Numbered from the stretch's first letter, positions 8,816-17,871 are shown. The stretch is DNA of 64,000 nt from JAUXJB01 sp965226855 (GCA_965226855.1 CBDDEE010000032.1:434001-498000), one strand, 5' to 3'. The notes: generated from the sequence alone by a model not told the origin. Made by a program: numbers and translations.

Positions 8816-10123
8816 CTAGAAGCCGGCGGCTACCGGATTCAGGATCTGCTTGCGGACCAGCTTGCCCTGGCTGTAGTGCGAGGTGACGTCCACCTCGCCG
8901 TCGGCGTTGAGATCCTCTTCCTTGCGTACTAGGAGGATGTGCGCCGAGTCGTCGCCCTCGTAGAACTCCCAGACGTCTGTCTGGCCGTCGTCGTTGGTAT
9001 CAAGCTCGGTGCGGATTGGGATCTCGCGCTCGTCGTAGAAGGTCTTGAAGTCCATGCTTCCGTCGAAGTCGGTGTCCTCGAGCTCGAGCGTGCGGTGGCG
9101 TGCCACGTATTCAACCCGGCGATCGATCACGCCGTCGTTGTTGGTGTCGTGCTCCTCGTACGCGAGCGTCCCGTTCTCGTAGATGTAGAAGCCGTCCCTG
9201 ACGCCGTCGAAGTCTCGATCCACCTCGACGCGCTCCCCGACTTGCTGCTCGTAGCCCGTCCAGCGATCGGTTACGCCGTCGTGGTTCGTGTCCTCCTCCA
9301 GGCTCGCGATCTTCCCGGTCTCGTCGTACACCGTGGTGGAGTCGAGGTTTCCGTCGTAGTTCGTGTCCTCGGAACGGGTCAGGAGCTGTCCGGTCTGTTC
9401 ATCCATGGCGATCACGATTTCGGGCCGACCATCCCGATCTGCGTCCAGAGTCTTGGCGATGCGCGCCTCGCTGCCCTCGCCGCGCAGCTCGGTGTCGAAG
9501 ATGCTGTCGGGGATCTTGCGCGTCGAAGCCGCGCTGGGAGCGGCCAGCGGGTCCGAGTCGCGCTTTGCGGCGACCCGTGCCTCCTCTTCCTCGCGCAGCG
9601 CCCCGTTGAGCTCCTCCTGGCGGGAGATGGACTCCAGGAGCTCCTCCTGACGCCGGAGCTCTTCCTCGATCTCCGACTCGAGCTCGCGCTGCCGTTCGAG
9701 CTCATCCTCGACCTCGGCCTCGAGCGCCTCGTCCACGCTTCCGCCGCGGCGTCCGCGTGGTCCCCTGCCCCTGCCACTCTCGAAGGGCACTTCCCCGGTG
9801 ATCAGACCGTACAGACCGAACACGGCTGCGCCGACCGCCGCCCCGGCGGCTCCTCCGAGCTGGCCGCCGATGACCGTGCCTACGATCATCCCCTCGACGC
9901 CGCTCTCTGCGTGCTGTTGGGCCTTGGACGGTCCGCGCTGCGCCTGCTTCGTACTGCGGCCTGCCGCATCGTCCGTTCCGGAACCGCCCGCTCCGACGTC
10001 GCCAGTGGGCTCCTGTGCACCAGGATCGGCGGGGTTGGGTCCGGAGGTCGCGCAGGCCAGACTGAGCGCCAGCAGGACGATGAGAGGTAGCCTCACGCTC
10101 TTTAGGATGGGGGCTCTTCTCAT
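8816..10123 (-). CDS. Lipoprotein with glycine zipper, coiled coil and eight DxDxDG repeats
   Basis: This is a 435-residue protein with four parts. A lipoprotein signal ends LALSLAC, followed by a Pro/Gly/Ser-rich linker. A glycine-zipper hydrophobic segment (IVGTVIGGQLGGAAGAAVG) comes next. A strongly charged Glu/Arg coiled coil follows. The C-terminal half has eight calcium-loop-like motifs (for example DTNYDGNLD, DRDFDGVRD, DTNNDGVID) spaced about 24 residues apart. The same repeat type fills the neighbouring 1144-residue protein, 19 bases upstream in the same operon. It is probably an outer-membrane or periplasmic lipoprotein. ATG 10123 is chosen because the signal begins there. Confidence 0.85.
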   Translation of the reverse strand: MRRAPILKSVRLPLIVLLALSLACATSGPNPADPGAQEPTGDVGAGGSGTDDAAGRSTKQAQRGPSKAQQHAESGVEGMIVGTVIGGQLGGAAGAAVGAAVFGLYGLITGEVPFESGRGRGPRGRRGGSVDEALEAEVEDELERQRELESEIEEELRRQEELLESISRQEELNGALREEEEARVAAKRDSDPLAAPSAASTRKIPDSIFDTELRGEGSEARIAKTLDADRDGRPEIVIAMDEQTGQLLTRSEDTNYDGNLDSTTVYDETGKIASLEEDTNHDGVTDRWTGYEQQVGERVEVDRDFDGVRDGFYIYENGTLAYEEHDTNNDGVIDRRVEYVARHRTLELEDTDFDGSMDFKTFYDEREIPIRTELDTNDDGQTDVWEFYEGDDSAHILLVRKEEDLNADGEVDVTSHYSQGKLVRKQILNPVAAGF

Positions 10124-10142
10124 ATGGATCTCGTCATCCTGC

Positions 10143-13100
10143 CTAGTCCACAAGGATATCACGGGAGGCAAGCCCCGCCCGCTTGTTACCGGACCAGAAC
10201 TCGCTGAAGTTGCTGCAGCGGATGCGCTCGAAGGGTTCCAGCACCGGAGGCGCAGCCGTACCGTTCAGGGGCACGACGTCCTCTGTGGCCAGGTCGAAGC
10301 GCACGTCGATCTGTCCGTCGAAATCGCTGTCCTCGTCTTGTGTCTCCGGTGCTCCGTTCTCGTAGTTCACCCAGACGTCCGGCACATGGTCCGCGTTTGT
10401 GTCGGCGTCGAAGCGGGTCTGGATGCCCTCCTCGAACACCTGGCGCTGATCGCTGTAGCCGTCCCGTGTCGTGTCTTCCACGCTCGTGACAACCAGGCCG
10501 GCCTCGTACTGTACCGCTGTACGCAAGGTGCAGCTGAACTCCGGGACCCCGTCTGCAGCGAAGCGCGTGTAGCGATCCGGGCGGCCGTTGCAGTTCCGGT
10601 CCTCCTCCTGCACCTTGATGCGCTCCCCGTCCTCCGCAAAGTGGAACACGATGTTCGGCTTGGCGCAGCGCCCGCGGGCCTCGGCCTGCAGAGTTCTGCG
10701 CCCGCCCCCGTCGTAGTACTCCCAGACGTCGATGATCTCGTTCTTGTTGGTGTCGACCTCGAGACGCACAAGCTGGCCGCCCTGGAAGAAGCTCCACGTG
10801 TCAAATTTGCAGTTCCCATCGGTGTCGCGGATATCCTCCTTGAGTCGGCCACTTGGGTCGAAGAGCTGCCGCTGGTCCCGGCAGCCGTCCCCGTTCGTGT
10901 CCTCCTCCAGCTCGCTGACGACCCCTGCGGTGAAGCGCGTCACCCGGCTGGGCTCCCCATCCGCCTCGGGGTCCTCAGTCTGCAGGGCCGGGCGGCCTTC
11001 GTCGTCGTAGCGCACGACGAGGTCCGGGTAGCCGTCACCCGTGGTGTCCTCGCGCTTGCGGATCACGTCGCCGCTGCTCGCCAGGTCCAGCCACTGGTCG
11101 ACCTCACCGCTCCGGTTGGTGTCGAGCTCCTGCGAGACCTCGATGCCGCTCTGGAGGAAGACGGTGGCATCGAAGCTGCCGTCCAGGTCGGTGTCTTGCT
11201 CGATGCGAAACGGATCCGACTGGTCCCTTGCGAAGTGTGCGATTCGGTCGGCGTTCCCGTCCTCGTTCGTGTCGTTCTCAATGCGAACGAGCAGGCCCTT
11301 GTCGTAGAACGATGTCGTCTCGAAGCTGTCGTCGCCGTCCAGGTCCGACTGCTGGCGGACGAGCACGCCATCCTCGAAGGTAGAGACCGTGTCCATGCGG
11401 CCGTCCCGGTCGGTGTCCTCTCGCTGGCTCCCTCGGACACCCGCGACAAACTCGACCTCGGTGTCGATCTTGCCGTCGAAGTCGGTGTCGGCTTCCGTTC
11501 GGGCGACGTCGCCTCCCTCGTAGTGCGCGACGTAGTCGTGGGTGCCGTCGGAGTTGCGATCCTCGCGCTGCTCCGTCTGCACGCTGGCGGCGTAGAGCTT
11601 GACCACGTCCGCGACGCCGTCGCCGACGGTGTCGACCTCCTCCGAGGCCACGGCGCCGTTTTCGCCGAAGACGAGCCACTGATCCACGCGCCCGTCGCGG
11701 TCGGTATCCTGCTCCTGCCGCGCACTCTCGCCGTCTTCGAAGAAGGTCACGACCTCGGCACGCCCGTCGCCGTCCTCGTCGCGCTCCTCCCGGACCCGCT
11801 GCTCGCCGGAGGCATCATAGAAGACGCTCCCTTCACTGTGACCGTCGCCGTCCGAATCGAGCTCGACCACGTGCCGCTTCCCGTCCTGGTACGCGACGGA
11901 TGCCTCGAAGACGCCGTCGAAGTCCTCGTCCGTCCAGTCGCGGGTGATCTGTCCCCCCTCGTCGTGCTCGGCGCGGTAGTCGATCTCCCCGTCGTGGTTG
12001 CGGTCCTCGAAAAGACCGACGATCTCGCTGCCGCGTAGCTTCGCGAAGCTGTCGGGCAGACCGTCCCTGTTCGTATCCGTCTCCTGGGCAATGCGCACTC
12101 CGTCCTCGAAGGTGGACCAGGAATCGACGCGGCCATCCTCGTCCAGGTCCTCGAGCACGCGCTCGGGTTCGCCGGTCTCGGGGTTCAGCGTGAGCCAGCG
12201 GTCCGCGCTGCCGTTCCCCGAGGTGTCGAGCTCCTGCTTCTCCAGCACGCCCGCGACGTAGAAGTTCCACAGATCGATCCGGCCGTCGAAATCCTCGTCG
12301 ATCTCCTGGCGGGCCAGCACGCCGTCCTCGAGAGACTCGAAGAAATCGGGCGCACCATCGGCGTTGCGATCGTCCTCTCGCCGCTCCGGTTGCCCCATGG
12401 AGAAGCGGATCTTCAGGTTGAGCTGACCGTCTCCGTTCGTGTCCTCGCGCTGCGCCAGCGTCAGCTCTTGGTCGAAGTCGTACTCGACGTCGATCCGCCC
12501 ATCGAAGTCGCGATCCTCCTTCTGCTGCGTCCGGATGCCCTCCACGAAACTCACCCAGGTGTCGAAGCGACCATCCTCGTTCGTGTCGACCCGCCTGCTG
12601 TCGATCCCACCATCGACGAACTCCTCAATAGCCTCGGGTCGGCCGTCCTCGTCCATGTCCACCGAGCGCTTCACGATGACGTCGTTCTCGTAGAAGCGCT
12701 CCGTGTCGAAGCGGCCGTCCCCATCGGCGTCGACCTCTTCGCGCGCGCGTGCCTCGTCAGGGCCGTAGTGCACGATGATCTCGATCATCCCGTCGCCGTC
12801 CCCGTCCCGCTGCTGGCGCGTGCGCTTGCCGGCCTCGAAGAACACCTGGGTCTCACGGGAGCCGTCGAGGTCGACGTCGATCTCCTCGCGCACGATGGCG
12901 TCTCGCTCGTAGTAGGCGACGCGCTCGTAGCTGCCGTCCCCATCGCTGTCCGTCTCGGTCCGGACACGGCTGCCACGCACGTAGACGATGCGCAGGTCGA
13001 AGCGCCCATCGAAGGTCGTGTCCTGCTCCTCGAGCAGCTTCGAGCCGTCGGGCCCGAAGGTGGCGCGGCTCTCGGGGCGGCCGTTCTCGTCGTCGTCGAC

Positions 13101-13577
13101 GATCATGCTGGCGACCCGATCGTTCTCGTAAAAGCTCGTCTGGTTGGGCGTTCCATTGCCGTCCGGATCCCTCTCGAGTCGCACCCGGAGGCCGCCTTCG
13201 AAGAACAGAACGGTGTCTCTCTTTCCGTCGTTGTCGGAGTCCTCGCGCTGGACCAGGAGCTGCTCGTCGTCACCGAGCTCGAGCCACAGGTCGATCTGGC
13301 CGTCGCGATTCCGGTCCTCCTCCTGACGGACCTTCTGGTCGCCCTCGAAGAACTGCCACAAGTCCACCTCGCCGTCGAAATCCCGATCCTGCTCGATCCG
13401 GGCCGGCTTGCCCTCGAACAGATGCTCCCACTGGTCGGCCCTTCCGTCGCCGTTCGTATCCCGCTCGATTCGGATGGGCTGCTCGTTGTGGTCGAAGAAG
13501 ACAGATATCTGCGCTCCGCCAATTAGGGGGAACGTGAGCAGGCCAAGCAGGGTGACGGCGGCGCCGAGCGGCTTCAT
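10143..13577 (-). CDS. Giant secreted protein of about 42 tandem DxDxDGxxD repeats
   Basis: This is a 1144-residue protein with a signal peptide (ends GGAQ). After it, almost the entire chain is an imperfect repeat of about 24-26 residues: an aromatic/Glu strand (WxxFEGG, VRQE) followed by a calcium-loop-like DTNxDGxxD. By eye I count about 42 motifs. A few lack residues (DTNKNEIID, DPEADGEPS), and a region near residues 900-1000 gains cysteines (DGCRD, DGNCKFD, RGRCAKPN, DRNCNGRPD). Calcium-stabilised beta-solenoid or EF-hand-like folding is an inference. The coding DNA is an imperfect tandem repeat of about 75 bases. It sits between TonB and the 8-repeat lipoprotein, with 13-base and 19-base gaps. 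Specific function unknown. Confidence 0.85.
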   Translation of the reverse strand: MKPLGAAVTLLGLLTFPLIGGAQISVFFDHNEQPIRIERDTNGDGRADQWEHLFEGKPARIEQDRDFDGEVDLWQFFEGDQKVRQEEDRNRDGQIDLWLELGDDEQLLVQREDSDNDGKRDTVLFFEGGLRVRLERDPDGNGTPNQTSFYENDRVASMIVDDDENGRPESRATFGPDGSKLLEEQDTTFDGRFDLRIVYVRGSRVRTETDSDGDGSYERVAYYERDAIVREEIDVDLDGSRETQVFFEAGKRTRQQRDGDGDGMIEIIVHYGPDEARAREEVDADGDGRFDTERFYENDVIVKRSVDMDEDGRPEAIEEFVDGGIDSRRVDTNEDGRFDTWVSFVEGIRTQQKEDRDFDGRIDVEYDFDQELTLAQREDTNGDGQLNLKIRFSMGQPERREDDRNADGAPDFFESLEDGVLARQEIDEDFDGRIDLWNFYVAGVLEKQELDTSGNGSADRWLTLNPETGEPERVLEDLDEDGRVDSWSTFEDGVRIAQETDTNRDGLPDSFAKLRGSEIVGLFEDRNHDGEIDYRAEHDEGGQITRDWTDEDFDGVFEASVAYQDGKRHVVELDSDGDGHSEGSVFYDASGEQRVREERDEDGDGRAEVVTFFEDGESARQEQDTDRDGRVDQWLVFGENGAVASEEVDTVGDGVADVVKLYAASVQTEQREDRNSDGTHDYVAHYEGGDVARTEADTDFDGKIDTEVEFVAGVRGSQREDTDRDGRMDTVSTFEDGVLVRQQSDLDGDDSFETTSFYDKGLLVRIENDTNEDGNADRIAHFARDQSDPFRIEQDTDLDGSFDATVFLQSGIEVSQELDTNRSGEVDQWLDLASSGDVIRKREDTTGDGYPDLVVRYDDEGRPALQTEDPEADGEPSRVTRFTAGVVSELEEDTNGDGCRDQRQLFDPSGRLKEDIRDTDGNCKFDTWSFFQGGQLVRLEVDTNKNEIIDVWEYYDGGGRRTLQAEARGRCAKPNIVFHFAEDGERIKVQEEDRNCNGRPDRYTRFAADGVPEFSCTLRTAVQYEAGLVVTSVEDTTRDGYSDQRQVFEEGIQTRFDADTNADHVPDVWVNYENGAPETQDEDSDFDGQIDVRFDLATEDVVPLNGTAAPPVLEPFERIRCSNFSEFWSGNKRAGLASRDILVD

Positions 13578-13590
13578 GTAGCGCGAGTTC

Positions 13591-14634
13591 CTAGTTGGCT
13601 TGAACCCTGGTCGTGTTGAAGCTGGCGAGGATCGGCTTGTTGACGATGTACAGGATTTCTCGTGGCGGCGGCGGAAACGGGCTGGCGTGTCGAAAGGCCT
13701 GTAGACAGGTGTCACCGAGGCCAGGATCGCTGGTGCTGGCAATGGACAGGCTATGCGCCGAGCCCCCTCGGTCGATGCGGAAGCGCAGCCGCACCTGTCC
13801 TCCCCCCACGCTCTGGGGGATGAGCCAGCGGCTGTACACCCTGTCTTCGATCATCTCCAGATACGCGAGGCAGACCGGATCGGTTTCACAGCTCTTCTCA
13901 ACGCCACCGAGCAGACCGCGGTCCCCCCTACCTTCGAATGCGCGTCTCGAGGTGCCGGACTCGATGTCGGCCACCCGGGCCCCCTCAACGTCGCCCTCGA
14001 TCGCGTTCTGTGAGATCACTCCCTGCCTCACGACGGGTGCATTGATGTCGGCGGCACGCGCGTTCGTCACGGGTCCGGCTGCTACGAGCTTCCGCGGTCC
14101 TGCGCTGGCTCGCGCGGCCGTTACCTGGGTCACCTTTCCGCTGACGTCCGACACCTGGGCCGGCTGGACACGGGCCGGTGTCCGAGCGAAGGCGCTCACG
14201 GCCTTTGTTGCCACGGTCCGTTGCTCCACTGATTTCGGGGCCTCGGTCAGCTTGGTCCGCTTGACCTGCACCCGCCTGACCTGGTCGAGTACGGAGACCG
14301 GCTTCACCTCGACCACGTCTGGCTGATTGATCTCCTTGAAGCGGCGCACGCTCGCATCAACGCGACGTTGCGCGAGCACCTTGCGTCGGAGCTTCGGCGG
14401 CTCGGGCTCGGGCTGCCTCTCGTCGATCATGCGCACGACGACGACCTCGTCCTCTTCCACGAAGGAACCGAACAACGTGTTCCAGAAGAAGAAGAGCAGA
14501 CCTAGGTGAAGTGCGATGGAGATGGCGGCGAGGAGCCGGCTGTTGCCACGCTTGGTCGGCGCCAGCGGGTCGTACCTCGGCAGCGACGCGAGCTGCGCCT
14601 CGAGCGAACTGCCGTACGTGATGACCTGCTCCAT
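13591..14634 (-). CDS. TonB-family energy transducer
   Basis: This is a 347-residue protein. A cytoplasmic N-terminus leads to one membrane helix (LLAAISIALHLGLLFFFW), then EEDEVVVVRMID and a Pro/Glu segment (PEPEPPKLRRK). A long, basic, extended periplasmic linker of about 150 residues follows. The C-terminal domain resembles TonB/TolA (YLEMIEDRVYSRWLIP, QVRLRFRIDRGG, FPPPP). Two cysteines (CETDPVC) sit just before this domain, and another (DTCLQAF) lies within it. It heads the operon with the two DxDxDG repeat proteins and is presumably driven by the convergent ExbBD pair. ATG 14634 is preceded by a GGGTCGGATGG context; upstream ATG 14685 gives an implausible N-terminus. Confidence 0.85.
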   Translation of the reverse strand: MEQVITYGSSLEAQLASLPRYDPLAPTKRGNSRLLAAISIALHLGLLFFFWNTLFGSFVEEDEVVVVRMIDERQPEPEPPKLRRKVLAQRRVDASVRRFKEINQPDVVEVKPVSVLDQVRRVQVKRTKLTEAPKSVEQRTVATKAVSAFARTPARVQPAQVSDVSGKVTQVTAARASAGPRKLVAAGPVTNARAADINAPVVRQGVISQNAIEGDVEGARVADIESGTSRRAFEGRGDRGLLGGVEKSCETDPVCLAYLEMIEDRVYSRWLIPQSVGGGQVRLRFRIDRGGSAHSLSIASTSDPGLGDTCLQAFRHASPFPPPPREILYIVNKPILASFNTTRVQAN

Positions 14635-15113
14635 CCGACCCTCAGAGCCTCCCCGCGCCCACCCTCTTCTGACGCGACCACACAAACCACAGCGCTTTGC
14701 GCCGGAGCGGAGAACGGGTCTCGCGGCTGCGCCGGGGAGCCCTCAAAAATAGGCTCCAGGGAGCCGCTCTGTCAACTGCCCTCTAGACGGTAAGTCCCCG
14801 TGTTTTCGTAACTTTTCTGGGCAGCTCTGGCACAAAAGGGCGCATGGTCGGGTGCTTTTCGCGCCCCTGCTCATGGCTGACACGGTCGCTGCGGCCAGCT
14901 TGACGTTTGCTTGACAGATGTGACGCACCGCGTAAGTTTGCCACGTGAGATGGGCCGATCGGGAGTTCGACCGAGCGCCGATCGCGCCCCGGGACTTGTT
15001 GGAGTGACTTGAGTCCCCCCGCTCCAGGACCGATTTCCTCTGCGTGGCGACCCGCATCCGTTAACCGACGGAGTTGGCGGAGGATGCGGTGCTTGTGCAG
15101 AGAAGGAGGGTGA
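14635..15113. other. 479-base divergent intergenic region
   Basis: This is the largest gene-free gap outside the mobile element. It separates tonB (minus) from the patatin gene (plus) and must hold promoters for both. Short ORFs inside it have no recognisable content. A GGGCGC/GCGCCC hairpin (14838-14843 with 14861-14866) and a possible promoter (separate entry) are visible. I see no riboswitch or tRNA. Confidence 0.5.
14911..14939 (+). promoter_or_regulatory. Possible sigma-70-type promoter for the patatin gene
   Basis: TTGACA at 14911-14916 is a perfect -35 box. A 17-base spacer leads to AAGTTT at 14934-14939, a weak -10. A second TTGACG lies 11 bases earlier. The gene start is 175 bases downstream. 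The -35 is convincing; the -10 is not. Confidence 0.35.
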
Positions 15114-16424
15114 GTGGGGCTCACGCTGATCCAGCGAAGCGAGGGCCACCGGCTGCCCGCCCAGCCGAAGATCGCCCTGGTTCTTGCCGGGGGTGCGGTG
15201 ACCGGCGGGGCCTTCAAGGTTGGCGGCCTGAAGGCGCTGGACGAATTCCTGGTCAGTCACAAGGTGACCGAGCTCGACATCTACGTTGGCCTCTCGGCTG
15301 GGGCGTTCCTGGCGACCTCGCTCTCGGGTGGCATCACCCCGGACGAGATGATCCAGGCCCTGGAGGGGACCTCCGAGCGCCTCGACCAGCTGCGCCCGAT
15401 CGACTTTTATAGCCCCAACATCGGCGAGGCGCTCGGCCGCTCGGCCGTCTTCTCGGCGCGGCTGGCCGCCTACATCCCCGGACTGGTTCTGGACCTCGTC
15501 TCAGTCTTGCCGGAGCTTCCGGCAAGACTCGGGCCCAGCCTGCAGCGCATGCTCCGCGAGCCGACCTACACGCACCTCGAGATCTTCCTGATGGAGCTGT
15601 TCCAGGAGGTATCTCCCAAGCGCGAGTTTCCCTCGCTGGCGGCACTGCTGCCCGCGGGGATCTTCGACAATGCGCCGCTCGAGCGCTGGCTGGCCTCCAA
15701 CATGGCCAGAGTCGGCATGTCCAACTGCTTTGCCCAGCACTACCGCGAGACCGGACGCCGCCTGCACATCTCAGCGATGGACCTGGACACCGCGGAGCGC
15801 GTCACCTTCGGACCCGAGAACGACCGCGGCTTGAGCATCTCCGAGGCGGTCCAGGCCTCGAGCGCGGTGCCGGGATTCTTCAAGCCGGTCCGGCACGGCG
15901 GTGTCGACTACGTGGACGGTGGCGTGCCCCGGACTGCGAACATCGACGTAGCGGTGGCGCAGGGTGCGGACCTGATCATCTGCTACAACCCCTTCAGGCC
16001 CTTCCTCAACCGCACGCAGCGGGACGGCTCCTCCGCCCGATACTTTCTCTCGAACCGGGGCTTCACGACGGTCATCAACCAGGTGTTCCGGACCCTGCTC
16101 CACAGCCGGCTGGCGCTCAGCCTGCAGACCTACCAGCACGACGCCACGTTCCGGGGCGACATCGTGGTGATCGAGGCGAGCGAGACCGACGAGCAGTTCT
16201 TCGGCCTGAACCCGCTGACCTTCTGGAAACGCTCCGACGCGGTGCAGCACGGCTTCCACGCGGTGCGCAAGACCCTCTTCGATTCGCGCGACATCCTGGC
16301 GCCGATCTTCGAGCGCTACGGCGTGGAGTTTCGGGTCCCGCCAGAGCTCTTCGAGGCTCCTCCCAAGAAGGAGGAACCCTCTCCCCTGCCTTCGTTGCGG
16401 GTGGTGAAGAGCGCAGCGGGATGA
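15114..16424 (+). CDS. Patatin-like phospholipase
   Basis: This is a 436-residue patatin-fold lipid acyl hydrolase. The oxyanion loop is in LAGGAVTGGAFKVG, the nucleophile Ser in GLSAG, and the catalytic Asp in the DGG of YVDGGVPRTANI. These form an intact Ser-Asp dyad. Its substrate is presumably a membrane phospholipid or neutral lipid. The C-terminal third (after the DGG) is longer than the minimal domain and ends Lys/Pro-rich. There is no signal peptide. GTG 15114 follows AGAAGGAGGG with short spacing. It stands alone, followed at 137 bases by the NRDE gene. Confidence 0.87.
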   Translation: MGLTLIQRSEGHRLPAQPKIALVLAGGAVTGGAFKVGGLKALDEFLVSHKVTELDIYVGLSAGAFLATSLSGGITPDEMIQALEGTSERLDQLRPIDFYSPNIGEALGRSAVFSARLAAYIPGLVLDLVSVLPELPARLGPSLQRMLREPTYTHLEIFLMELFQEVSPKREFPSLAALLPAGIFDNAPLERWLASNMARVGMSNCFAQHYRETGRRLHISAMDLDTAERVTFGPENDRGLSISEAVQASSAVPGFFKPVRHGGVDYVDGGVPRTANIDVAVAQGADLIICYNPFRPFLNRTQRDGSSARYFLSNRGFTTVINQVFRTLLHSRLALSLQTYQHDATFRGDIVVIEASETDEQFFGLNPLTFWKRSDAVQHGFHAVRKTLFDSRDILAPIFERYGVEFRVPPELFEAPPKKEEPSPLPSLRVVKSAAG

Positions 16425-16561
16425 GGACACGTTGCGAAACGTGTTGAATTTGAAGGTCTTTTGGGAACAGCTCCGCCCCGGCTCTGTTGAGAGGTTCGCG
16501 GGCACGTGCTAGAGTGGGCCCCACGAGGGCGCCTTTCGTAGACCGGTCACCCTGCGCGACC

Positions 16562-17338
16562 ATGTGTACCCTGATCCTCTTACACCGCGTTGTGCCCGGA
16601 AGTCCGGTCGTCGTTGCGGCGAATCGAGATGAGTACCTGTCGCGTGCCGCGGCGGGCCCGATGCGTTTCCCGCCGAGGGAGCAGGGCATGCCGGCGGTGG
16701 TCGCGCCGCAGGATCTGGAAGCTGGGGGAACCTGGATGGGGCTGAATACCGACGGTCTGTTCGTCGGGCTGACCAATCGAGCGACCGCCACTCCGAGAGC
16801 GGACAGGAGGTCGCGCGGGCTGCTCGTGCGGGACGCGCTCGAACAGCGGACGGCCAGGGCGCTTGCCAGCGAGCTGGAGACAGGTCTCGAGGGGACCTAC
16901 AACCCGTTCCACCTGGTCTACAGTGATGGCCGAGACGCCTTCCTAACTCATCTCGGGGATCATACCGCGGAGACCCGCCGGCTCGAGCCAGGCATCCACG
17001 TCGTGTGCAACAGGGGGGAGGACGATCCGGCGTCAGGCAAGGCGAGGAAGATCCGCCTCGCCCTGGAGGCGATCCAGCTGGACAGGTCCTGGGAGCGGGT
17101 GTTCGCGAGCCTGGCGGACCTGCTTTCGGCCCATGACCACTCCCCGAATCCGCACGAGAACCCCTGCGTCCATACATCGGAGTACGGCACCCGCTCCTCA
17201 GCGATCCTCTGCGGTGGTGGCCAGAAACCGGGCTTCTGGTATGCGCCCGGCCCCCCGTGCGAGAGCAAGTTCGAGAACGTCAGTCACCTGCTGGATCCCG
17301 TTCAGCAGGACAGAGCAGTCGAGGGACACGAAAGTTGA
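16562..17338 (+). CDS. NRDE/TANGO2 family protein
   Basis: This is a 258-residue protein starting MCTL with Cys2, the putative nucleophile of this Ntn-hydrolase-like family. It has the eponymous AANRDE motif at about residues 22-27, and later GGTWMGLN and GLTNR segments. Human TANGO2 affects lipid/haem handling, but the bacterial role is not established. ATG 16562 is preferred because it places Cys at position 2; the reading frame upstream is open but meaningless. Its stop overlaps the TTG start of the next gene by four bases, so the two are probably co-translated. Confidence 0.87.
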   Translation: MCTLILLHRVVPGSPVVVAANRDEYLSRAAAGPMRFPPREQGMPAVVAPQDLEAGGTWMGLNTDGLFVGLTNRATATPRADRRSRGLLVRDALEQRTARALASELETGLEGTYNPFHLVYSDGRDAFLTHLGDHTAETRRLEPGIHVVCNRGEDDPASGKARKIRLALEAIQLDRSWERVFASLADLLSAHDHSPNPHENPCVHTSEYGTRSSAILCGGGQKPGFWYAPGPPCESKFENVSHLLDPVQQDRAVEGHES

Positions 17339-17655
17339 AGCGAATCGGTAGCAATCTCAGACCTGCTGAGCAGAACCCGCACCGCAACTTCCGGAACATC
17401 ATTCGCTACACGGACGCCGAGGCGCCCAGCAACGAATATCCGAAGAGAATCATCTCTCCGCCGCTGCCAACGGCCTGCTGCACCGAGGAGAACCGCGTGC
17501 TGGTGGGCAACGTGCGTGAAGTCGACGGCTTCAAGTTCTGTTACAAGATCTGCAGCGAGTGCGGACACGCGGTGCGCTTCTTCTACCCGGCCGTCAAGAC
17601 GAACGACAAGGCGGTGCGCGAGTACCGGGCCTGGAAGAAGTACATGGTGCAGTGA
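17335..17655 (+). CDS. Small cysteine-containing protein of unknown function
   Basis: This is a 106-residue protein, basic at the N-terminus. It has a CC pair (TACCTEEN) and then CYKICSECGH, a spacing that could bind zinc or act in thiol chemistry. The tail is rich in Lys/Tyr (AWKKYMVQ). I do not recognise the family. The start is TTG at 17335 inside the NRDE stop (TTGA), with GAGGGA 8 bases upstream. Coupling to the NRDE gene suggests a shared function. The 3' end runs into a repeat A element. Confidence 0.65.
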   Translation: MKRIGSNLRPAEQNPHRNFRNIIRYTDAEAPSNEYPKRIISPPLPTACCTEENRVLVGNVREVDGFKFCYKICSECGHAVRFFYPAVKTNDKAVREYRAWKKYMVQ

Positions 17656-17662
17656 GTCCGGT

Positions 17663-17763
17663 CTTGTGGGACCCGGCGCGCGGGCGGCCGCGCTCCACCC
17701 ACCTACGCGAGGCTCCGCCTCGCTGCGCGCGCCGCACCGCGTCGCTTGCAGGTTGCCTACAAG
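17663..17763. repeat. Dispersed palindromic repeat A, copy 2
   Basis: It reads CTTGTGGGACCCGG, a GC palindrome, CCACCCACCT, a GAGGC/GCCTC hairpin, CTGCGCGCGCCGC, then CGCTTGCAGG. This is the same order as the other copies. It lies immediately after the gene ending at 17655 and before repeat B and the convergent kinase gene. Confidence 0.75.
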
Positions 17764-17775
17764 CGGAGCTTGAAG

Positions 17776-17807
17776 CGGAACTTGGGGACGGTCCTTAATC
17801 GGAACTT
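17776..17807 (+). repeat. Repeat B, single arm
   Basis: This is one arm of the B element: CGGAACTTGGGGACGG followed by TCCTTAATCGGAACTT. In the two other copies (41804-41859, 51621-51697) the arm is present in inverted pairs. Here the second arm is missing. Sequences of this type commonly flank REP-associated tyrosine transposases (Y1/RAYT); no transposase is present. Confidence 0.7.
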
Positions 17808-17871
17808 ACTCTACCGGCGGGCTTGCGGTCCGCTCAGCGCCTTCCCCGGTCAACGGCCCTTGGGCGGCGTC

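Noticed and set aside
9798..12038. A 746-residue plus-strand open frame opposite the repeat protein genes, and another at 8939-10090.
   Set aside because: They are antisense shadows of the DxDxDG repeats. The repeated GAC/GAT/GGC codon pattern leaves the opposite strand open, and the predicted proteins are Val/Leu-rich with no domains or RBS.
10143..13577. Regular DNA repeats that might be a CRISPR array.
   Set aside because: The period is about 75 bases and in frame with a protein. Units are imperfect throughout, with no identical repeats separated by unique spacers.
14826..14846. TGGCAC-containing stretch as a sigma-54 promoter, because an NtrC-like regulator is in the window.
   Set aside because: The -12 GC is out of register by one base, and the downstream genes are not typical targets.
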